Below, piece by piece: positions 1 through 11,650 of a DNA stretch of 29,905 bases. How positions within the stretch are numbered: position 1 is the stretch's first letter; the number at the start of each line of letters is the position of its first letter. The stretch comes from Phoronis australis. Lineage: Eukaryota; Phoronida; Phoronidae. A program made the translations under genes and the position numbers. The stretch spans positions 76,846-106,750 of the forward strand of contig NMRA01000898.1 of the NCBI GenBank assembly GCA_002633005.1. Reading direction: 5' to 3'. The notes below the pieces were generated by a model. The model was given only the letters and a program-made list of their open reading frames with translations. It was not told the DNA's origin and searched no databases.

Positions 1-1072
<1,072 letters not shown>

Positions 1073-2177
1073 CGGTACATAAATATAATCCCTGATCTTT
1101 TTTCTTTCAGAAAATATGTACTTTTACTAGTTGATAAAGCCTGGTTTTTTGATATACGAGTTAACGTTTAAGATAACCCTGTTGAACTTCTTCATCGCTA
1201 GGTGCTAGTGCTTAGGCCTAAGTGACGTGTTATTTACCACAAATTAAAATTCGCGAAAGCGTAATTCCGTAAACTTCTGTTGGTCTCTGTTCAGTTCCGG
1301 GTGGAGCGACAATGTCCACTGAGATGGCTAAGTGCATAGCCAAATAACCAGTGAAACTTCTCAGTTTACCTCAAAAAAACGCTGTTAGGAATTTTTGATT
1401 ACTCATTTGGTTTTGTTCCTATGCCATATTAACTCGCAAAACGCAAAGTATTTTTTGTAAAAAACATAGCAGTCGTATTCATCTATGTTTCGGTATGCAA
1501 AAACTACATTTTTAAAAGAAAATACGGAAAGCTTTTCGTCCTGACAACATCCTACTAAAAGTGGGTGGGTATGTTGAGGGGGAGGGGCGGGTGCGTGTGT
1601 GTATGTTAAGAGTGACAATGGCTTGATTTTTTTTTGTCTTACATGTCTTTGTATTCATGTTCTGTATACAAAAAAATTGGAAAGTTTCAGTGAAAGTCAC
1701 CAAGCTGTTTTCGAGAACCCGTGCTCCTAAGATCAAATTACAGTGGAACTTGCAGACTAGTTCCTTATTATATGTGTGATTGCGTGGCCAAATTAGTCGT
1801 TAGAATCACAACATATAACGACTATGTGAATATGATGAAGTAGGCTGAAATTTGCCAAATGATTGGTTCAACTTTGTGGCGAGAATCATCCGCCACAAAT
1901 CATTGAACTGTATCCGGTAAGTATCGTGAAGTGGTGCTTGGGAATAACATTGCATGATGCGGGCTATGTGAGCCCCCAAGGCATGTTGCTAAAGAAATGC
2001 AAATGTCAAACTTTTTTGTTTTCACGTTTACAAGTTGTCATTGAATACAACTGCACTTCGTTTAGCGGAGAATATGTTAAAATAACATTGTCGTTTAGTA
2101 CCAATTATACATTTACATAGTTGGAGCATGCAAATGCATCTTCAGTCGATTTGCCAAAGCTGAAAAAAGCCCTAAAC
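1073..2177. other. Gene-free stretch
   Basis: AT-rich sequence with no convincing exon. Small open frames at 1403-1618, 1512-1736 and 1863-2120 have no recognisable protein character. A G/T-rich patch with GGTGGGT and GTGTGTG runs lies at 1561-1605. Confidence 0.6.
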
Positions 2178-2179
2178 TA

Positions 2180-2739
2180 TGATGGGCCGTTGGGGGAAAG
2201 TGTCACGGGAAATATACGAGCGTAATTATGTACATTACGCAGTTATTTACGGCGTTATTTACGCCGTTAATTACGTCGTAAAATTACGCTCGTAATTTAG
2301 TTTAAACTCTTAGCCAATGATGTTGCGCGTGCTCATGGAAATACTTATCTACTGACGGGTTACATGTCTACGGTACGAGCACTGAATCATGGCGGATCAA
2401 ATCGCTGCTGCAATGTCAGCGATTGTGCAAGAACGAGCTGCCTAGCAACAGTCGTGTATGTTAGGTCAACACTGACTGGTTTAAATTTGGAACGTTCTTA
2501 AGGTATTTTACGAGCGTAATTTACGGCGACATTTCCCCCATTAAATTTACGAGCGTAATTTTACTGCAGCACTTTTGCAATTTAATTTACGCTCGTAATT
2601 ACGAGCGTAAATTTACGGTTAAAACTTTTCCCCATTTAATTTACGAGCGTAATTGTACGGCGACACTCCTGCAATTTAATTTACGCTCGTAATTACGAGC
2701 GTAATTTTACGGCGACACTTTCCCCTCAACGGCCCACCA
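2180..2739. mobile_element. MITE with TGRTGGGCCGTTG-type TIRs and TA target duplication
   Basis: The left end at 2180 (TGATGGGCCGTTGGGGGAAA) and the reverse complement of the right end at 2739 (TGGTGGGCCGTTGAGGGGAA) match over about 25 bases, continuing into AGTGTC on both sides. The element is flanked by TA at 2178-2179 and 2740-2741, as expected for a TA-duplicating DNA transposon such as Tc1/mariner; a 3-base ACT duplication is the alternative reading. The element is 560 bp. Between the TIRs are many palindromic TTACGCTCGTAA-type blocks and about 200 bp of unlike core sequence (2300-2500). No transposase is present, so it is non-autonomous. Confidence 0.85.
2577..2704. repeat. Palindromic subrepeats inside the MITE
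   Basis: An identical 34-base block occurs at 2577-2610 and 2671-2704 (94 bases apart), centred on the palindrome TTACGCTCGTAATTACGAGC. Related units extend back to about 2210, so the arms could fold into several alternative hairpins. Each block is preceded by a CGGCGACA- or TGCAGCAC-like spacer, which shows internal tandem duplication. Confidence 0.85.
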
Positions 2740-2741
2740 TA

Positions 2742-3555
2742 CTAAACGTTACAAGTCGTCTAAGATTTTCGATTAATTATTTGGTAAAAACTTGTTTTGG
2801 TCAGAATATCATAAACATGCCATTACCTCAGCGTTACCTATTTCAACATCCATTCGTGATGTCAACTGAATTTGCAGTGTGTAACTTAATTATCACTAAA
2901 GCAAAAAATTTTGTACGCCGAACTTTCGGTGCCTTGTCGACCTTGATCAAACACGGAGTCATCAGTAGGTAGGTCAACAGTTCATTGTGATGCACATCAT
3001 GCACCGGGGAGACTGATATCAAGAAAACAAGTACTAAATGAACAACAGAAATCAATTTGGTGGTTAAGGTGTGCTGTGAGCACTAGATCAGAACAGCCAA
3101 ACGTTAAATAACCGATGATATTAATGAATTTGGGGAAGTTGATTTGCGCAATTGTGGATGGTGTGTATTGTCATCCATACATTGCGCAAGAACACGCATT
3201 CTCTCTCATTTTGCCTTTGTGTATGCATTAAATTAAATGGTTAAGGATTGGCTACCATACCATACTCACATTTTCACGAAAACAACAAGATGCAATAAAT
3301 CAAGGAGACTTGAACTCGCGTGATTTTAAACAAAATTGGTTTTGTTTACGATTATTGTACAATTGTACTTTTCAAAGATGAAGGTATAATATGAAGTGTC
3401 ACCTATTCCCTGTTTTATCGCAAAATGGTCTTAAGTATTCCAAGTGGATGGTGTGAGACGGCGTGTATGAGAAGTGCCTGTTGCATTTTTCCATCTGAAT
3501 TATAAGTGTAGGGATCACCGGCGAAAAATGTAGTGACCCAGAACGAGGCTTTTCT
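2742..3555. other. Gene-free stretch, possible intron of the ARM-like gene
   Basis: No exon with protein character is visible on either strand. If the minus-strand gene with a donor at 3761 continues, this is its intron. A hairpin (3144-3189) is listed separately. Confidence 0.5.
3144..3189. repeat. Inverted repeat / hairpin
   Basis: Left arm TTGCGCAATTGTGGATG (3144-3160) pairs with the right arm CATCCATACATTGCGCAA (3172-3189) with a bulge and one mismatch, enclosing an 11-base loop. The function is unknown. It could be a fragment of a fold-back element. Confidence 0.7.
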
Positions 3556-3761
3556 TTAACCTTTTTCTGATAGACGGATACCGTAGATTATCTCTGCAGA
3601 TACGTCACATTGCAATGGATGGATTGTGTGATGTCGGTCATCCAAAGCAAAACGCAACCAATGAAAGCAGAGCACCAATCCAACAGGTGGCCTGGATGAC
3701 GGATAATTTGCAAATCGTAAAAATGCCAATGAAAAACACGAGACAAATGCAATGAAATTAC

Positions 3762-4995
3762 CTGCTACGCAACCTTCTTCCTCCTTAATTGACGTTTTGT
3801 TCTCATGGCAGAAGGAGAAAGTCCACAGACCTTTCGCTGCCAGCAATACCACCTCGTCTTCATCTCTTGCAAGGCATTTCATGTACAGCGGAAGGAACCC
3901 AAGTCGAACAATGGTCTCATTGTTACTGTTAATTACGGCCAGCTTGTTTAATCCTTCCAAGAGCTCAGAAATGGAAAATCCATCACCACGGCCGTCTGTA
4001 TTTTCCACTGCCAAATCTAATCGTCCTTTTAGAAACTCCATACATTGTAGCGATGCATTGATTTTTTCCTTGTCATCTGAGTCATGATCAATTGTATAAG
4101 ATAAAGTCAGGATAGCCAAAGTTTTGGCGAGCATGTTTTCAGTTGTGGTATATTTTTCAACAATTTCAACTGTCTTTATACGTAACTCTTCATTCAAAAC
4201 TACGTGTCTGACAACATTATTCACAATCGCCAGTCCACTGATGATGACGCGATGCATGTGTTGCGTTGTCGCATCTTGCTCTCCATGGTTTTTTAAAATA
4301 ATGTTTGGTGTGAATTCGTCCCATTCATCACTCATTTCAAGTTGACGCTGGAAGACAGTACTGCCAAGCAATTTAATAATGTCATCCACGACCCGATATT
4401 TCACTAAGTGTTGACAAAATTTATCTGAGGTATCCGTAGCATTCCACACTATGAACAACAAGAAAGCATGACCGACATACAAAAATTGTTGCGATGCATT
4501 AAGCGTATCCTCGATTGTGTAGCATTCCGTGTCGTTGATTTTCTGCAAAAGTTTACAGCATATGTCATCTATGAAACCTTTTTCAATGAAAATCTTACAT
4601 ATCTTTTCTCGATTCTCTCGTGGTGAGATGTGACTACTTAATGCACCCAAGCGTAGTACATACCTCAAATTGGCACAGTCCATTTTTCTGAGTTCAGAAA
4701 TGCTCAGTTTCACCAGCTTAGATATGTATGCGAACCTCTCCGTGTGTTCAGCTGTATTTGATATTATGTCCTCGAGCTGATCAAAGTCTTCAAACTCCTC
4801 TTCGTCACTGTCAGAATTTTCTTCAATGTCTTCTGATGATTCCACATCAGAACTAGTCTCTGTACCATGTTTTGCCTCATCAGCTACAACAGCCGTAGAA
4901 TTGACATGTACCACATCGCTCCTTCCTTCGGCTGATTTGTTACTTTCGAGAACTTCAACACTCGTTGACTTGCACACTAATGGAGCAGTGCCCAT
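3762..4995 (-). CDS. Acidic ARM-repeat-like protein, first coding exon (partial gene)
   Basis: This is the one convincing host gene. About 411 codons run in a single exon. The chosen start at 4995 has a near-ideal Kozak context (GCGACCATGG); an in-frame upstream ATG at 5055 lies close to a splice acceptor and is less likely. The exon ends at the donor GCAG|GTAATT at 3762, after which the frame reads intron-like sequence to a stop at 3556, so the real C-terminus is in later exons not identified here. The N-terminus is polar and very acidic (Glu/Asp/Ser-rich around residues 40-75). The rest is helical with armadillo-like repeats, for example LRYVLRLGAL, VEIVEKYTTTENMLAKTLAI and LLAAKGLWTFSF. 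Proteins with this ARM-like half, some carrying a TIR domain, are expanded in marine deuterostomes; placing it there is from memory. Cytosolic scaffold or signalling role is possible, but function is not assigned. Confidence 0.8.
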
Positions 4996-5060
4996 GGTCG
5001 CCCACACTTCTTTCCCACAGATGGAAGCGGCACAGCAATAGCACAAGACAGACAATTCTT
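4996..5060 (-). other. 5' UTR segment and splice acceptor of the ARM-like gene
   Basis: Upstream of the start, the minus strand reads CCATTTTCAG|AAGAATTG, with the AG at 5062-5061 and a short pyrimidine-rich lead. It marks an intron in the 5' UTR, so the promoter and first exon should lie at higher coordinates. The first exon was not found. Confidence 0.55.
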
Positions 5061-5063
5061 CTG

Positions 5064-5316
5064 AAAATGGAAATATCAGATTACTTTTGGAATGAGAAAT
5101 TCACTTAATATTTTTATCATTACTTTACTTTGTGGAACTTAAGAGTTCACCGACCCATAATTCACGATAATATCTACAAACTTTATAAACACGTACACAG
5201 CCATTGCAGATTCAATATTTCACATCTGACAAGCAATGCCCTTCGTACATACGTTGAAACAACAGAATGAATGTTCATAGCTGGCGCCAGGGGGTAGAGT
5301 AGTTACCTATCCGTTT
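5064..5316. other. No recognisable feature
   Basis: Presumed 5' UTR intron of the ARM-like gene. A short CTGGCGCCAG palindrome is at 5280-5289. Confidence 0.4.
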
Positions 5317-5725
5317 GTGTTTGCTACGGCTGACCATCCCCCATTACTGTGGTACCGCTACGTAGACGCACTTTTGTCAAGATCCAGGAGTAGTGAATTT
5401 CTAGTTCACATCCACTCTGTGGACAATCACATCAAGTTTACCATTAGCAACCATCGGATGACAAACTTCTGTTTCTTGACAAGTGCATACATATCAACGA
5501 GGATTGCAGTATGAAGGTCACTATCTACGGGAAACCTACCCACACGGATCTGTACCTGAATTTATGCTCAAACCATCATCTCCACCATAAAAGTTCAGCC
5601 GTGTGTACACTTTTAAACAGAGCTGGACAATTAGTAACAGAGGAAAATGACAAACATCTGGAATTGACTAGAATTAAACATGTGTTACGTGACAATGACT
5701 ACTCCGACAGGATGTTCGATCCCAG
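5317..5725 (+). pseudogene. Penelope-like retroelement reverse transcriptase remnant
   Basis: Two frames joined by a frameshift near 5485 give the end of a Penelope-like (PLE) RT. The first contains WYRYVDA, where the catalytic YVDD box has lost its second Asp (about 5353-5373), followed by a HIHSVDNHIKFT-like stretch. The second contains CIHINEDCSMKVTIYGKPTH, then a DLYLNLCSNHHLHHK block and VLRDNDY, all typical of PLE RT C-termini. The GIY-YIG endonuclease that normally follows is missing; other sequence starts around 5730. The remnant is dead: mutated active site, frameshift and truncations at both ends. Confidence 0.8.
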
Positions 5726-5849
5726 ACCCAATGTGTCTCTAAGAAGGCTGACCCTAGGTACCAGACTAAAAGAAAAATTCCGCATATCATCTGGCAACCC
5801 TACAGCCGTAGCAGAACACCGTATCAGAAAAGCAATCGAAATAATGAAC

Positions 5850-7105
5850 AATAAACCAAAATTGAACAGAGGAAGTGCATATAAATTATTAGCTATCTGC
5901 TGTCTCCTCGCAAGTAACAGACACCTGTGTGCTTCAAAAGAGCATCCCCATGACTTCTTACAATTACAATCTTACCTACACAAACTCTATTACTGGTCTC
6001 ACAAATGGAAGATGAAATTTAAACCTGAAAAAAGTGTTGACCTCATATTTTCTAAATCTAATAATACTCATTTCCAAACAAATCCAATGCTGGACCTATC
6101 ACTCAATGGGGAAGTTATTCCCAAAAAGCTCACACATAAACCCCTTGGCTTGCATTTACTCCTCACTGTCGCGAACTCGTTCATAAAGAACAAAAATAAA
6201 TCAATCCAACCAGAATCGTCTCTCGTCATCTCAACTCCATCCATCTTGAAACTCTGTTCATATCTGTGACATAAACTACCAATCAGCAAACGCAGGCATA
6301 CTTCTTCAATTAGAAAGACTGCAATATCACGCAGCAGGAGCATAAAAAGGATCCAACACAATCAAGGTTCTAAATATTCTCAACTGGAGCAAACTAGCAA
6401 CTCTCCTAAATTCTACCTGTTCATGTATACATTCAAAGTCTTATACAACATAAACAATTATTCAAACAAAATCCTCTTTGGCTCCTACAAAAGATTTAAC
6501 TCAAGACCAGGACGGCGGCAAAGTAATATATATACTATACCATCTTCCCTCAGCCGAGCCTTCAGGGGATCTACGATATTTACTTTCATTGAGAACTGGA
6601 ATTCCTTACCACGCAAAATAAAGGGAAGCACTTCAGTAGTCACTCTCAAAAATAACTTTAAACTGCATATCACTACTCAAGATTTGCCAGTCCCATTAAC
6701 ATTCCAATTTCCTTGCAACCATGAAATAGCCCTATACAGATCAAGATGAGGACTATTTGCAAACAACAACAAATTTAGACATAATTTTAACAATATTTCA
6801 CCTCTGTGTTCCTGTGGAGACACTAAGACATATGGTCATGTTTTCTTTGCTTGAGCAATATGCAGGGGGCATAGGGTACAGCTTTTCCAGGCACTCGAAC
6901 AATACCCCAATGTTTACAAAAAATATTCAGATCTTCCTCAAATGTATGAAAACGTATTGATACCACCTGAGCGTAAAATCGCTGCCATTTTGTTTGGTTG
7001 TTTTTGATTCACAATATTTCATACAAATGTGATTGTATATTATCCAAATGTTTAGCTCTTGTACTTCTTTGCATCTCCCGCAGGTAGCACCAACTGCCCC
7101 GGCTA
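5850..7105 (+). pseudogene. CR1/Jockey-like LINE: C-terminal RT half, zinc-knuckle end and 3' UTR
   Basis: Broken frames together read as the second half of a non-LTR retrotransposon ORF2. From about 5910 comes the region after the RT active site (HLCASKEHPHDF, then LQSYLHKLYYWSHKWKMKFK and PEKSVDLIFSKS). The expected FADD box reads LASN, so the active site is lost. Further on are LLQLERLQYHAAGA (about 6300), KVLNILNWSKLATLL, then FIENWNSLPRKIKGSTSVV (about 6570-6650). The end has SPLCSCGDTKTYGHVFFAC, a cysteine/histidine zinc-knuckle-like motif, and stops at 7005-7007 after ERKIAAILFGCF. The following 100 bases match a second copy at 19888-20058 and are therefore the 3' UTR. The element is 5'-truncated and carries several frameshifts. 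The clade (CR1, L2 or Jockey) is not decided. Confidence 0.8.
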
Positions 7106-7117
7106 AATGCGAAGACT

Positions 7118-9711
7118 TCGCCAAATTTCAACAATGACACACACTATTACAATAAATTAGAGGCAAAGCTTTGAAATCTCATCGCAACACCGTGGAGCTA
7201 ATGCAAAGTATCCGCGGCTACAGCCAGCGCACTTCGTACTTTGGCCAATCGGCCACGGTTGAGTGGGCCGTTCAAAATGTAAAACGGTAGGAAAATCTAT
7301 ACAAAGTGATATAACAAAACAAAATTTTCGATCTCAAATAGTGAGCTCGTCACCTGCATTGTAATAACGCGAACATGTGCTTGATTTTTGCCTGCCAGCC
7401 ACCAACAATGAGACGTTTCCCCCAGATTTGCCATAGGTCACTTTGCCGCGAAAGACCATCACTTGCTATGAATTGGGCTTTACATTTCAATTATCAAACA
7501 AAACATATTTCAAAACTTGAGAAAAGTTTACAACCAATACCGCCGTTGTGAAAAATTAAAAATCCTTTAATTAATTGGAAGAAAACGCAAACTGACCAAA
7601 AGGTGGCGCTCAAAGAGGAACAGTGTACTGAACTGTAGATTATGCAAAAATGTCAGCGATGAGATATTATTCTAGTGTTAGGAGCATCACGCAGCATTTT
7701 TAAAAAATCTGTTGGTCACACGAATTTAAGCTATTCAAGGCTCGCAGAGTCAAGAGTTCATTCCGCGTGGAGACGTGTTCTCGGGAGCCCGGCGGCATCC
7801 CGTAGTAGCCTATTTGGATCCAGTTGGCCGAATAAAAAGGGTTTCTTATATTTTAAAGTCATTAATACTAATGCTATACCATTTGCCAACATATCGACTT
7901 TTCTTTCTGAAGTTATTTCTCCAGCAGTTGGTATACACGCCGTCGTTCATGCTGGAAGTTGGCCGCCTTGCCAAGACGCCGGATACGCCGGGGGTGGAGA
8001 ATTACTTTCCAATTCTGAGAAAATTTCAAGATTTTATGAATCACTTGATAATAGTTTGCTTGTCATAACCATCGACAGTAATGGGTGATTTTTGCCTGCT
8101 TGATCTTTGCTCTGGCCGGTCACGGGCTTTCGCTGCCGAATAATGGTGGTTTCTTAGTTTCTCCCTGTTGAAATTTATTTTAATATTATTTTTCGCCAGT
8201 TGTCGGAACACCCTTACTGTAAAGCAGTTTTACGTAGTATTTTGATATTGCATGTTCGTTGTTGTTTACTGTTTACCCAAGTTAATTACTCCAAGTCAAA
8301 CACACTTAGCCCAGCCGAATAGATGGCCTTGTTTCTTGTTAATCAATGGTTCCTGAAATGAATTTTTCTTCCGATTTCGCGGCAAATCTAAAATGGCAGA
8401 ATACTACTCGTCCCCAGATCGTGAGCAATGAGGATTTTTATGAACTTTTCGCCTACGGATTTCGTTAAGATTACCTCGTTATAATATAATCAACACCCTG
8501 GTAACCGTTGAAATCACGTGCAAGTTTTCTTATTGAAGACATGAAATCCAAAATGAAATATACCTTTCTAAAAGCACTAAGAAACTATAACAGCAAACAG
8601 TTTTGATATAATTTAGGGTAAGCATAAAATCTACCTTGTCTTGGGTAGAACTCGTCTCTCTTATGGAACACCTGGCTCTGTTTACTGCGACAACGCTGAT
8701 GGCTTTCAAATAATAGTGGCTAAGAATCATTGTACAGGTTATGCCCTGGAAATTTTCGGGGAATTCATACACTTTCAGTTTTAAACCAAAACCACCATAG
8801 TTTCGCTAGTTTCCAGGTCGTACACATAAGGCGTGCAAGAAAACTACCAATAGCTGTTCAATTGAGTCAGTGCATCCCTTCTTCTGCATGCACAGTTAGT
8901 TATCTTGACAAAATTTAATAATGCCTGTTCTCACAATGAAGAAAGTACTATGATAACCTCATTGTATATTGATGTTTGTTATTTTCCTTGTTGGTACGTT
9001 CCCAAGGCACGTATTGACAAAAACATATCAACTGTATTACAAAACATATCAACTGTATTACTGTCATCGATTAAATAGAGAGTGTAATAAGATAGCGTCA
9101 CTCCATCGAGCGTTTAAAGAAAACAGAAACAAGATGGAGCTATATGTTTGCACAATGCCTGTCAATCAATGGATCCCCATGAGGACCTATAAATTCTTGA
9201 TAGTATAAGGTTTTTTGTTTCATGTTACGGTGGCCCCCTGAAGCATTTCACCTGGGTTGTAATCTTGTAAACCTTGAGCGTTTTTTTAAATATACAAATT
9301 AATTCGACATTATGCAAAATTCTCCTTTTGCTTATAACTTCCTTAGCAAGGTAGATTATTTTGACTTTTTACTTATTTTTCTAATAAAAAATAATTTCAG
9401 GCGGTCTAATACACGTTGTACCAGACGTGTGCAGGCCGCTCATGAGGGTCCGTTGCACTGATCACCGAGAACCATTTTTATGCTTCATAATCTACAGTTG
9501 AAACCGAGCTGAGGAGCTAGACACCTGGCTCAAGGGTCTAGCATTGTGCGCCAGTGGATTTGAACCCATGACCTTGACTAAAAGAAGCGGACTGAAATTG
9601 CTTCTTATGTTTCCAAGGTCAGCTAGTTTACAGGTGGATGAATCGGAATTTGCATAATTTATGCAAATTAAGGCTGCCATTATTTAAAAATCTACTTGTA
9701 TAAAAATCACC
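7118..9711. repeat. Large interspersed repeat, copy A, left part
   Basis: This stretch is collinear with 22134-25134, beginning GCCAAATTTCAACAATGACA in both and staying alignable with many substitutions and small indels to AAAATCACC at 9711/25134. No credible protein is encoded: open frames at 7675-8088 and 7775-8068 are not preserved as proteins in copy B. Copy B has an extra MITE (22356-22571) and differs at about 24716-24802 from copy A at about 9345-9405. No terminal inverted repeats were found, so the class is unknown. The homology resumes at about 16031 after a 6.3-kb insert. Confidence 0.85.
9540..9630 (-). mobile_element. tRNA-like (SINE-derived) segment in repeat copy A
   Basis: On the minus strand GGGTTCAAATCC (9556-9567) matches the RNA polymerase III B box. 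The A box that is intact in copy B is deleted here, leaving CTAGCTGACC. See the copy B entry. Confidence 0.4.
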
Positions 9712-9712
9712 G

Positions 9713-10410
9713 GCAACGGTAAAGACATGACCAGTTCTGTAAAATGTACAGTATATGTTTTTTAAATACCAACTAGTGCTGTGTAAGTGTGGCATTATAT
9801 TTATCATTCTGAGAAAATTGATCGTCAAGGTATCTAAGTTCTAAGGATATTTCTCCCTGTTCATTGCGTTAAATGTCTTTACCGTTACTTGTCCAAAGTT
9901 GGGTTTGATAAAATCAAAACCTTGTATTTATCAGAAAAATTACTCCATAGCTTTGAATTTTAATTTTAAAGTACTTATAACAGAGTAAATAGCCAAAATG
10001 ATAAGGAGAATGTTATTATTTTTGAAATAAAATTTTCAAAAATGTCTTGTATTTTCTGTCGTCCATGTCTTCACCGTTACCCTAATCATGCCTTTTCCCT
10101 TGTATTACAAGTCAGTCCCAATTGTACTAGGTGTCACTGTTCGAAGAAAAGACCAGGATGTAAAGAAGCCATTTTGTTCGGTGGCTGTGAAAGGACGGCA
10201 CGGCAACTTTTTTCTCCGTTGTTAACTCTATCGATAGACTTAATAACTATATCGATAGAGTAAGTCTATCGATAGAGTTAGTAAGTCTATCGATAGTAAA
10301 AGAGCGCTTATTTATTATTTATTATGTTTTACATTTCACTATGAAAAGCATGTCTTTACCGTTACAATTTCGGGTAACGGTACAGACATATTATTAACGG
10401 CAAAGACAAG
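9713..10410. repeat. Dispersed inverted GTCTTTACCGTTAC motifs
   Basis: Forward forms (AACGGTAAAGAC and variants) lie near 9716, 10374 and 10395. Reverse forms (GTCTTTACCGTTAC and variants) lie near 9872, 10068 and 10352. Related copies lie near 15848 and 15999 at the other end of the insert. Such clusters near both ends resemble transposase-binding subterminal repeats. Confidence 0.55.
10227..10296. repeat. Four TATCGATA palindromes in 70 bp
   Basis: TATCGATA occurs at 10229-10236, 10250-10257, 10267-10274 and 10288-10295, with centre spacings of 21, 17 and 21 bases, mostly within the longer palindrome CTATCGATAG. TATCGATA is the DRE element bound by DREF (a BED-finger protein) in flies. Whether a homologous factor binds here is unknown. 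Its place inside the transposon insert could equally make it a transposase site. Confidence 0.8.
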
Positions 10411-10439
10411 TTTAATTATTTTAATGTCTAATCAGTTCA

Positions 10440-11263
10440 TCATTAAACTGAATAGTTAATTATTTGTAAAATTTCTACATTACAGTTCCTTAGTAATAAT
10501 AAACTAGAGTTCACAATTAATATACAGTAACTGCTCTGCAATTGTTCACATTCTATTTTTAGCATACTCAAAATTATTTAAGAAGAACCATATTTTACCT
10601 TCCCATTAATTCGCACATGGTTCGCTGAAGGGATATTATTACTTTCTGCTAATCCGCGCGATTGTATATTAAATTGCTTATGCTGGTTGTACACATTAGT
10701 TTCTTATACTTTTGAGTTGAGCGCATTGAGATGGTCCGGTATAGCACCAAACACTCCTGGGAAACCCTGCTTCCAAAAAGAACAATTCTACCTATATTTG
10801 CACCTCAGTTATTTTTCACTTTCTTTAATTTAGCATATCAGAAGTTCAAAACTTCAGCACTAGTCTTCTCTTTTCAAACACCCTTGTTTCCTACAAAAAG
10901 TACTTATTCTATTTTGTGCGAGAATTGTAAAGCGGTTATCGTACTGTCATTGAGGGGGTTTGATACTGTAACAGTTTTAATTTATCAATAAATTCTTTTT
11001 AAATATTCAGTTTCTTTCTATTGGGTCTTTGCCTACAACACACTCTGCAAAATAAATGGGGGCCAGTGACTTAGTTTTCCAGTACAGCCGCGCGACAGAA
11101 ACATAACATGCAAAAGTGTGAAATTTACATGGTCACTTAAAGTGTACACAACATGACTCTTGTACCTCAAAATAAATTTTATTATCATATCTTACTAGAT
11201 TTCAGTGCCTTTAGTGCACAGCTCATAAAGAAACACGCAAAAATTGAAAAAAAATTATGTACA
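10440..11263. other. No recognisable gene
   Basis: AT-rich interior of the nested insert. A small open frame at 10731-10991 has no recognisable protein features. Confidence 0.5.
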
Positions 11264-11325
11264 ACGTCATGGGTTGAACCCTAGTCGTTCGCCATACTGT
11301 TCGGATCAGAGACAAAGTGTATTGA

Positions 11326-11609
11326 GTGAAGAGAAAGCAAAATACATTTAGCGTCGAGAAGGTTCGTAGAGGGATCAAAAGATGTGTTTCCGGAGGCTGC
11401 AGCAACAGTAGCCAGGCGGAGAACGTCTCGGTGCTCCGAAGGATACCAAAGTTGCGCAGAAGTGGCATCGCTTCGTGCGCCGAACGAGTGTGTGGGACGT
11501 CATCGTAGACCAAGCGATTCGGTCCGGGGCCACTCTGTGTTCTGCCCACTTTGAGGACTCTCTTTTCGACTTCAGTCCCAAGAGACGTTATGATGAAGGC
11601 CTGGTTCAC
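11326..11609 (+). pseudogene. THAP zinc-finger domain fragment
   Basis: Two frames with one frameshift at about 11452 encode a nearly complete THAP domain. The first has KRCVSGGCSNSSQ with the first two Cys ligands (C-x4-C), then a RIPK-type loop. The second has AQKWHRFVRRTSVWD with the conserved Trp, then TLCSAHFEDSLFDF with the C-x2-H second ligand pair, and stops at 11610. The spacing between ligand pairs (about 48 residues) fits C2CH THAP fingers. THAP domains bind DNA in a sequence-specific way. No transposase catalytic domain follows within the TIRs. The frameshift makes it non-functional unless it is a sequencing error. Confidence 0.75.
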
Positions 11610-11650
11610 TAAAGGACAACATTTATCATTCAGAAACATCAGCTCTTAGT

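Noticed and set aside
2180-2739. CRISPR-like array from regularly repeated palindromes
   Set aside because: Repeats lie within TIRs with target duplication, spacers are not unique and the context is eukaryotic.
3752-4345. Plus-strand frames opposite the ARM-like exon
   Set aside because: They are antisense shadows of a clearly coding minus-strand exon.
7675-8088. 137-residue open frame in repeat copy A
   Set aside because: The homologous part of copy B does not keep it as a protein, and its composition is not protein-like.
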